From positions 10,837,501-10,901,500 of the forward strand of contig NC_092604.1 in assembly GCF_047663525.1 (NCBI RefSeq): a stretch of DNA of 64,000 nucleotides. Reading direction: 5' to 3'. The notes below the pieces were generated by a model, which was not told the origin of the DNA, did not search any database, and saw nothing but the letters and a program-made list of their open reading frames with translations. Below are positions 59,471 to 64,000 of this stretch, one piece after another (the stretch's first letter is position 1; every line of letters begins with the position of its first letter). The position numbers were made by a program, and so were the translations under genes. This stretch comes from Anas platyrhynchos (Eukaryota; Chordata; Aves; Anseriformes; Anatidae).

Positions 59471-61527
59471 TGAAGATTGCTTTAATAATGAACACCAATT
59501 CAGGCTTCAATTTAGTGCACACCTTTTCAAACTTGCAGTTCTTTTGGAGATCGCAATGCAATATAAGCTATAAGAAAAAATAATTAAAGGACACCAGTGT
59601 TTAGCTGAGCAATTTCAGACGTGCTGGAAGAACCCAGGAAAGCCCAAAAGAGTGACTGCTGATATAACAAAACTTGTAAACTCATATCAAAGAAGTATCC
59701 TATTTCTATCAGCTTATCAGCTCAGTCTGATCTTGCTACTTCTATGTTTGGGGGTTATAATAATCCCAATTACGGAACAATTTTACTCAGTTTCATTTGA
59801 TGCCATACTCCAAACAAATCCTTCTTTAACACTTTCCACCTTCATGCAAAGTGGAATATAAAACCGGGTGAAGTGAAAGAATGCAACACTTTTCCATAGG
59901 GCAGAGCATTTGCCTCTGCTCTTCAGAATATTTATCCTGAGCTCGTTGTTTCTTCCTGCTTGCTGTGAAACTTGTAGAAAAACCAATGTGCTAAAACGTA
60001 AAGATCAAATCTGCTCCTTAGCACATGCATCTAGGAAGATCAGTCTCCCTACAACAGCCCTGCAAAGGATGCTTGCCAACAGGAGCAGTTCAGGAACTGA
60101 GCAAGCTGATGATTTCTAGCAGTGTAATACAAACCAGGAGTCAAACGCCACAATTCCCCACGCAAAGCCTGTCTAGGAAAGCGAGCACACTCATTAACTC
60201 GTCTTTAGATTGGCAGCACTGAATCAACTGCCTGTGGCAGCGTAAGTCACCTGGCACTTCTGACACACGGTGCCATTTCAGCGGCTTATAAAACCTATCA
60301 TTTTTATTACAACTGTCAACATAATTTCTTCCCTCGAACTCCTCGTCCCTGCAGGAGAGCTACGGGACCTCTCCTGACCTAGCCAGCAACCAGCTGTGGG
60401 TGCAGCCTCCCCAGCACACCCGGAGCACTGGAAAGCCACTGAATTTTACCAAAAAATCGCTTTCCAGGACAGAGCAGCAGCCGAGAGGAGCCAGCCCTGC
60501 TCCTTGCCCTTCCTTCCTAACCCGGGGTTACAGCAGACCAGTGCTCCTTGCCGGTTCGTTAACTGGGCAGCCAGGGAAGGGCAGCTCTGCACGTGAGGTA
60601 AGAGCAGTGTTCCTGTCCCGTTAGGAGGCATTATTTTAATAAAAAATCAAGCATCTAGCAACAAACAAGTCTAAAACGCCACAACAAATGTCAAAAAGCA
60701 AACAAAGGCGCTACCCTAAAGCCATCACTGAAGCAGGGGGTCATCAAATAGCCTCCTTTACACACCTCCCACACCACTATTATCTAAACTTTATGGTCGC
60801 AGCTCTCCAAGAAGGGAAAAGCCGAGTCCTGAGCTCTGTGCTCTCCGTGAGGACTGCTCTGCACGGACACCTGACAGAGCCCCGAAGCTTTTAAGCAGCG
60901 GTGCCACTTCAGCGCTCCATTTTTCACGGTACCACAGGGCAGAAAAACCCCGAAACACGAAAAATATAAACCCCGGGTAACACCCGCTGCCTATTTTGGA
61001 CAATCAAGCCTCAACCCACAGACAGCTTTGGCGTTGGAGCTGAAGCCAAAGCCGTCCATGAGGGATCCCCTCAGCGACCCCCCCCCCCCCCCTCAGGCAC
61101 CTCAGCCCCCGCTCCCTCAGGGGGCTCCTGAGGCGAGGGGCTGGGGGCGGGGCCAAGCTGCAGGGGGCGGGGCCAAGCCCCATATTTGGAGGCGGGGCCA
61201 GGCAGCGGGGGCGTGGCCTCAGCGCCCTCAGGGGGCGTGGCCACGCGCAGGGGGCGTGGCCACGGTGCTCAAAGGGGCGTGGCCAACCCTAAAAGGGGGC
61301 GTGGCCAACCCTAAAAGGGGGCGTGGCCAAGCCGGCGCGGGCCCCGCTCCCGTTAACCCTCCCCTCCCCGCTCCCCCCCCCCCCCCTTCTCCGCCGCGCT
61401 CCCCCTCCCCTCGCCCCCTCCCCCCGCGGCGAGCGCGCGCAGCCCCTGCCTCCTCCCCCCCTCCCCCTCCCGTTCCCGTTCCCGCCGCCGCGTCCCCGCA
61501 CCTCGCGCCCAGCCCGCCCGCCGCCAT
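34278..61527 (-). CDS. NUP188: NUP188 nucleoporin, complete, 44 coding exons
   Basis: NUP188 is a large alpha-helical scaffold nucleoporin of the nuclear pore inner ring that binds NUP93 (family knowledge). Exons 5' to 3' on the minus strand: 61502-61527, 59381-59435, 58708-58781, 58021-58105, 57257-57337, 56750-56794, 56047-56139, 55787-55906, 55159-55370, 54280-54394, 53572-53772, 52749-52838, 52089-52154, 51440-51559, 50826-50952, 50550-50705, 50081-50207, 49387-49474, 49221-49297, 48925-49039, 48467-48587, 48169-48235, 47914-48042, 47060-47193, 46559-46665, 45591-45797, 44777-44946, 44360-44429, 43660-43727, 43262-43457, 42658-42735, 42207-42292, 41631-41776, 40265-40446, 39686-39886, 38930-39022, 38541-38699, 37650-37787, 37160-37234, 36255-36464, 35463-35594, 35260-35330, 34673-34802, 34278-34448. 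They sum to 5214 nt, 1737 aa, with every phase consistent; human is about 1749 aa. Confidence 0.97.
38869..38914. repeat. 23-bp tandem duplication in NUP188 intron 36
   Basis: Two exact adjacent copies of a 23-bp unit starting CAAGCTCTCCTGGCACATTC, beginning 15 bp past the donor side of exon 36 (38930). A recent small tandem duplication. Confidence 0.9.
43006..43043. repeat. Perfect 17-bp stem hairpin in NUP188 intron 30
   Basis: Left arm AGCATATTGCCCCTCTC (43006-43022) and right arm GAGAGGGGCAATATGCT (43027-43043) are exact reverse complements around a 4-nt loop. Flanking bases do not pair. Too short for a typical microRNA precursor. It lies between the exons at 42658-42735 and 43262-43457. 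Confidence 0.9.
47374..47707 (+). mobile_element. CR1 non-LTR retroposon, 5'-truncated 3' end
   Basis: The sequence carries the diagnostic CR1 3' region: GTAGATTTAGATTAGATATA, then GAAGAAATTCTTTACTCTGA, CCCCATCCCTGGAAGTGTTC, TGGATGGGGCTTTGAGCAAC and the end CCCTTCCAACCCAAACCATC, finishing in a degraded form of the ATTCTATG octamer repeat. About 330 bp, severely 5'-truncated and without coding capacity, inserted in NUP188 intron 23 antisense to the gene. It supports an avian (or other sauropsid) source. Confidence 0.95.
50550..50952 (-). CDS. NUP188: NUP188 exons 15-16: SH3-like insert region
   Basis: Residues about 462-556, joined across one 120-nt intron. The segment KLLYPLGLGQTNLRIPQGTV and then GQVMLDDRAYLVRWEYSY is the strongly conserved small beta-domain described as an SH3-like insert in the N-terminal half of Nup188 (assigned from memory of fungal Nup188 structures). 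Conservation with human is near complete here. Confidence 0.8.
51440..61527 (-). CDS. NUP188: NUP188 exons 1-14: N-terminal helical region
   Basis: Residues 1-461. Exon 1 is only 26 nt (MAAGGLGA plus two bases of an Arg codon); exon 2 continues SSRELWTILLGRSALREP. Later landmarks that fix the identity are ELNKHWQRFLEGLSYYKP (exon 3), LGLRVSKFLGLDEEQS (exons 4-5), QDERHPYT (exon 7), RWFVQCLREQSMLLE (exon 9), HHAPVLLAWALLRHT (exon 11) and LGIILDSVCGMFPHLL (exon 14). Exon 10 ends in DDRTEEHKLANNSHIHQ, a stretch that differs most from mammals in this half. Short introns (mostly under 1 kb) separate the exons. Confidence 0.95.
52451..52483. repeat. Perfect 15-bp stem hairpin in NUP188 intron 12
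   Basis: Left arm GAAATAATACATACT (52451-52465) and right arm AGTATGTATTATTTC (52469-52483) are exact reverse complements with a 3-nt loop (ACG). It lies in the intron between the exons at 52749-52838 and 52089-52154. AT-rich. Confidence 0.9.
58596..58623. repeat. Perfect 12-bp stem hairpin in NUP188 intron 3
   Basis: ATTACATAAAAA (58596-58607) and TTTTTATGTAAT (58612-58623) are exact reverse complements with a 4-nt loop. AT-rich and 85 bp past the exon at 58708-58781. Confidence 0.85.
59441..59468. repeat. 28-nt A/T homopolymer at NUP188 exon 2 acceptor
   Basis: 28 consecutive A on the plus strand (T on the NUP188 strand), separated from exon 2 only by TTAACAG or so. It serves as the polypyrimidine tract of the intron 1 acceptor. 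Such a run is likely to vary in length. Confidence 0.95.
61144..61328. repeat. Array of nine GC boxes in NUP188 intron 1
   Basis: Nine copies of GGGGCGKGGCC on the plus strand: 61144-61154, 61163-61174, 61191-61199 (GGGCGGGGCC type), then 61207-61218, 61231-61242, 61250-61261, 61274-61284, 61295-61306, 61317-61328 (GGGGCGTGGCC type). The last three are units of a 21-22-bp tandem repeat with AACCCTAAAA between. These are SP1/KLF-type sites by sequence. The array starts about 170 bp inside the gene from exon 1. Confidence 0.85.
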
Positions 61528-61643
61528 CTTCGCTCCCCTCTCACGTGACCCGCCGCGCGCCGCGCTCTCCGCCGCCGGCATCACGTGGTCTTTGGGGGGG
61601 GGGGAGGGGGGCTCCTGGGTCATGTGACAGCGGCGGCGCCAAG
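61528..61643. promoter_or_regulatory. Divergent CpG-island promoter, NUP188 / DOLK
   Basis: Only 116 bp separate the NUP188 start codon (61527, minus) from the ATG of the putative first DOLK exon (61644, plus). The block is CpG-rich without a TATA box. It carries E-box type sites TCACGTGAC (61541-61549), TCACGTGG (61581-61588) and TCATGTGAC (61620-61628), and YY1-like AAGATGGCGGC on both strands at its two borders. Mammalian NUP188 and DOLK are also head to head. Confidence 0.85.
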
Positions 61644-61661
61644 ATGGCGGCGGGCGGCCAG
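61644..61661 (+). other. DOLK: Putative DOLK leader exon 1 (end) with upstream ATG
   Basis: Plus-strand AAGATGGCGGCGGGCGGCCAG is followed by the donor GTGGGTGCGG. Spliced to the acceptor at 63624 (TTTTTTAATAG|GAATTG) the frame reads M-A-A-G-G-Q-E-L-Q then TAG, a nine-codon upstream ORF. The exon extends upstream to an unknown start. Human DOLK is intronless as I recall, so this leader intron is inference from splice signals. Confidence 0.5.
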
Positions 61662-63624
61662 GTGGGTGCGGAGCTCCGCGGAGGGACCCGGGGGTGAGGG
61701 GGGAATGGGGGCCGTGAGGGGGTCCCGGCCCCGCGGGGACACGCGGAGAGCTCCGGGGAACAAAGGGAGGAGGCTGGGGAGGGGGATTGGGGGTCTGGGG
61801 AGCTGCCCCGCGCTGTTTCCGTGCCCCGCTGCCCTCAGCGTAAGGAATTTTTAGCTCGTATCCCGTCTAAATCACCCCACGGCCTGCCTCGTAAAGAATT
61901 CCTTCATTATCTCCCGTCTCAACCTCCCCTCCGCCCTCATCATCAATAATTTCTTCCGGGTACCCAACCCAAACCTCCCCACCGCCCTCATCGTAAAGGA
62001 TTTCTCCGCTATACCCCATCCAAACCTCTCCTCCACCCTCACCATAATTAATTTTCCCTCTACCCCTCCAAATTTCCTCTTTTTCAGCTCAAAACCCTTG
62101 CCCCGTGTGCTGTCACCACATTCCCTGAGGAGGAGCCCCCCAGCAGGTCCCTCACAGCCCCCGTGAGGCACAGGAGGTGCCTGGGGGCGGCCGCAGCAGG
62201 CCCAGAGGCTGCTCGGGGGGGAACTGCCTCAAAAAGGGCACCCGGGGGCTTTCAGGAGCTGCTGCGATAGAACAGAAGGTCAGGTCGGCATTTCAGCTGC
62301 TGAAATTCTTCCTGGTCCTGTGGCCCAGCTGGCAGGCTGCCTGCTGCAGGAGGCCGTTGCATGTTGTTCCTGGTGCAAACGCCGTGCTGCAGCCTTAAAC
62401 TTGCCAGGCAAAGTGCAAGAACTTTCCCTGTCTCTGTCCAGCATCTGTTATTTGCCCTCCCTCTTCTCAGACACCTGTTGAGTTTCCCCTTCCCATGCCC
62501 ACAAACTTAAGGGATCCCGAAATCATTACTGGTATTAGGCAGACGTTGTCCACACAAGATCTTTTTTTGTTATCTCCATGGTTAATTCTTTCCCTGTTGT
62601 ATCAAAAAAATAAATGGCAAAAAGATTGCACTTGGCCTGATTTAGCTGTTTAGCAACAGGACACGTATCGTAGGTGGTTGGTAGTCAAGTATTTCAGGCT
62701 CTACAGATGCCAAAAAGCAATCTAAAAAAATGTTTTCAATATGAGGTCATAAAGAAAACTCTCCGGATGCACAGTGCAAGGGACTTTGGCAGTACAAGTG
62801 TTGATAGAAACCCATTAATATTCCTGCTAAGATCTCTGAATGAAAAACAGGATTTAAAATAAAGTGATAGCCTTCCATATAAAGTGATAGGATGTGATGA
62901 ATGCACTCTCACGGCTACAGGCAAGACAATTTGGTTGATTTTTCTGTGCCAGGCTCTCCAATTGAGCTTATCGTGACAATTCTGATAATAGATCAAAATC
63001 AGGTCAAGTACACCACTTGACTTTTTTTCTCTCAGTTATTGTTTTTTTCCTTTCCTACTTCTGTTGTAAACACTACGTAGCATCATAAAACCACTCTTGC
63101 TATAGGGGAAGTGTTCAATTACACCAAGTAAAGAGAAAGACGTGGGGGGAAGCAGGTTGCACAGCAGGGAATTAGAGAGAAATATTTAGTAAAAGAAGGA
63201 TTCTGTGAAACTGCAGTGAAAACAGCATACGAAAATAAGTTCTAAAATTACCTTTAAGCTATTTTACATCAACTGTATTTTCAATTTACGCTGTCACATT
63301 GAATCCTTCTGGGAGTAGATATGGCTTGTGTGCTTCATATTTCAATGCAGGCACAATATAAATATTTCTGTTGCAGTGTAGCTGAACAGCCCTGTAGCGA
63401 GTGGTTTGCTTCACCACTGCAGACTGACGTCTTGGATTCTCACATGGAGATAACGATTTTGACTAATCCCTTATCGCTGTGGTTTTATTGGCTTTATTCA
63501 CCTGTCTTGGCATTAATAGTTGGCACATAACTATCAGCTTAAATTGAGCTTAAAAATAAGACAGTTGCACAGAAGCTTTAGCTCTTCTATCATTCACTTT
63601 AATTGCTTGTTTGTTTTTTAATAG
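61662..63624 (+). other. Probable DOLK 5'UTR intron
   Basis: About 2 kb between the CpG-island donor and the acceptor just before the DOLK start. Contains the 51-bp minisatellite (61831-62081), G-rich DNA at its start, a direct repeat ATAAAGTGATAG near 62860 and 62880, and otherwise AT-rich unique sequence with no exon recognised. Confidence 0.5.
61831..62081. repeat. 51-bp minisatellite, five copies
   Basis: Five diverged adjacent copies of about 47-52 bp, starting near 61831, 61881, 61933, 61984 and 62035. The best-conserved part is GCCCTCATCGTAAAGGATTT at the start of each unit, with CCAAACCTCCCC near its end. Because the unit is close to 51 bp (17 codons), the minus strand keeps one long open frame; this reflects the repeat, not a gene. 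Confidence 0.8.
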
Positions 63625-63637
63625 GAATTGCAGTAGC

Positions 63638-63736
63638 ATGAAAGGGAATTCTGTCTGGTGGACCACAACTGAGAATATCAGGACCCGCAAGAAGCATCCT
63701 GAACCCCCGAGCCACGCGGGACTGGAATCATGTTAA
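63638..63736 (+). other. Upstream ORF overlapping the DOLK start
   Basis: ATG at 63638 opens a 32-codon frame (starts MKGNSVWW) whose stop TAA (63734-63736) lies just past the DOLK ATG (63730), in another frame. A ribosome starting here would pass over the main start. The -3 A gives a fair Kozak context. Confidence 0.6.
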
Positions 63737-64000
63737 ACAAGCCTGTGCTGGTGGAATCGCTGATCGTGTTCACCATCGTGCTGTGCGTGCACGCGGTGGT
63801 GTGGGACCGCTACTCCTGGTGCTCTGTAGCTCTTGCCATCCAGGCTTTTTACGTCCAGTTCAAATGGGACCGGCTGCTGCAGCTGGGGGGGGCCGTCTTC
63901 CAGTTCCGCACAGCAGCGAACAGCGGCCTCCTGCCAGCCAGCATGGTCATCCCCTTGCTGGGGGTAACGATGAAGGAGAGGTGCAAGGCTGCTGGCATTG
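63730..64000 (+). CDS. DOLK: DOLK (dolichol kinase), N-terminal 90 codons, runs off right edge
   Basis: Dolichol kinase uses CTP to phosphorylate dolichol in the ER membrane, the last step in making dolichyl phosphate for N-glycosylation, O-mannosylation and GPI anchors (family knowledge). The start gives [14 protein letters not shown], then [20 protein letters not shown] and [18 protein letters not shown], closely matching human DOLK. Several hydrophobic helices begin here (about residues 7-24, 30-45, 71-84), as expected for this many-pass protein. The N terminus is shorter than human by roughly 15 residues; an upstream in-frame start was not found in this exon. The catalytic CTP-binding region is C-terminal and outside the window. 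Divergent from NUP188, as in mammals. Confidence 0.95.
   Translation, partial: MLNKPVLVESLIVFTIVLCVHAVVWDRYSWCSVALAIQAFYVQFKWDRLLQLGGAVFQFRTAANSGLLPASMVIPLLGVTMKERCKAAGI

Noticed and set aside
61028..61627. 199-codon plus-strand frame rich in Pro, Arg and Ala
   Set aside because: Reads through the GC-box array and antisense to NUP188 exon 1; a repeat and composition artefact.
61872..62171. 99-codon minus-strand frame with a repeated 17-residue unit
   Set aside because: Looks like a repeat protein but is fully explained by the 51-bp minisatellite staying in frame; it lies in the DOLK leader intron.
63638..63736. Upstream ATG at 63638 as the real DOLK start
   Set aside because: The frame differs from the DOLK frame and stops at 63736; only the ATG at 63730 leads into dolichol kinase sequence.

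Overview
This is nuclear DNA from a vertebrate, almost certainly a bird. It carries four spliced genes with GT-AG introns and CpG-island promoters, plus a 5'-truncated CR1 retroposon (47374-47707) of the avian/reptilian type. The gene order MIGA2(-) SH3GLB2(+) NUP188(-) DOLK(+) is the mirror image of human 9q34.11, where I recall the same relative orientations. The short introns and GC-rich tandem repeats fit an avian microchromosome (in chicken I would expect chromosome 17). The species cannot be named from sequence alone.

Layout. 1-9300: 5' part of MIGA2 on the minus strand; eight coding exons encode about the first 338 residues and the 3' part lies off the left edge. 9178-9801: a CpG-rich divergent promoter shared with SH3GLB2. 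9802-30440: SH3GLB2 (endophilin B2) on the plus strand, 12 constitutive coding exons (408 aa) plus a probable 12-nt alternative microexon; its 3'UTR ends near 31780. 31780-33085: short gap between convergent genes. 33085-61527: NUP188 on the minus strand, complete, 44 coding exons whose phases all agree and sum to 5214 nt (1737 aa plus stop). 61528-61643: a second divergent promoter. 61644-64000: DOLK on the plus strand, with a probable 5'UTR exon, a 2-kb intron, and the first 90 codons before the window ends.

Functions. MIGA2 is a mitochondrial outer-membrane protein that tethers ER and lipid droplets. SH3GLB2 is an N-BAR/SH3 membrane-shaping protein. NUP188 is an inner-ring scaffold nucleoporin. 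DOLK is the ER dolichol kinase of N-glycosylation. They share promoters pairwise but not a pathway.

I see no new gene system. What stands out beyond the genes: repeat-rich first introns next to both promoters with mirrored strand asymmetry; three very small SH3GLB2 exons; three perfect short-loop hairpins in NUP188 introns; a nine-copy GC-box array; a 17-bp inverted duplication at the NUP188 and DOLK first exons; and a DOLK leader with two small upstream ORFs.
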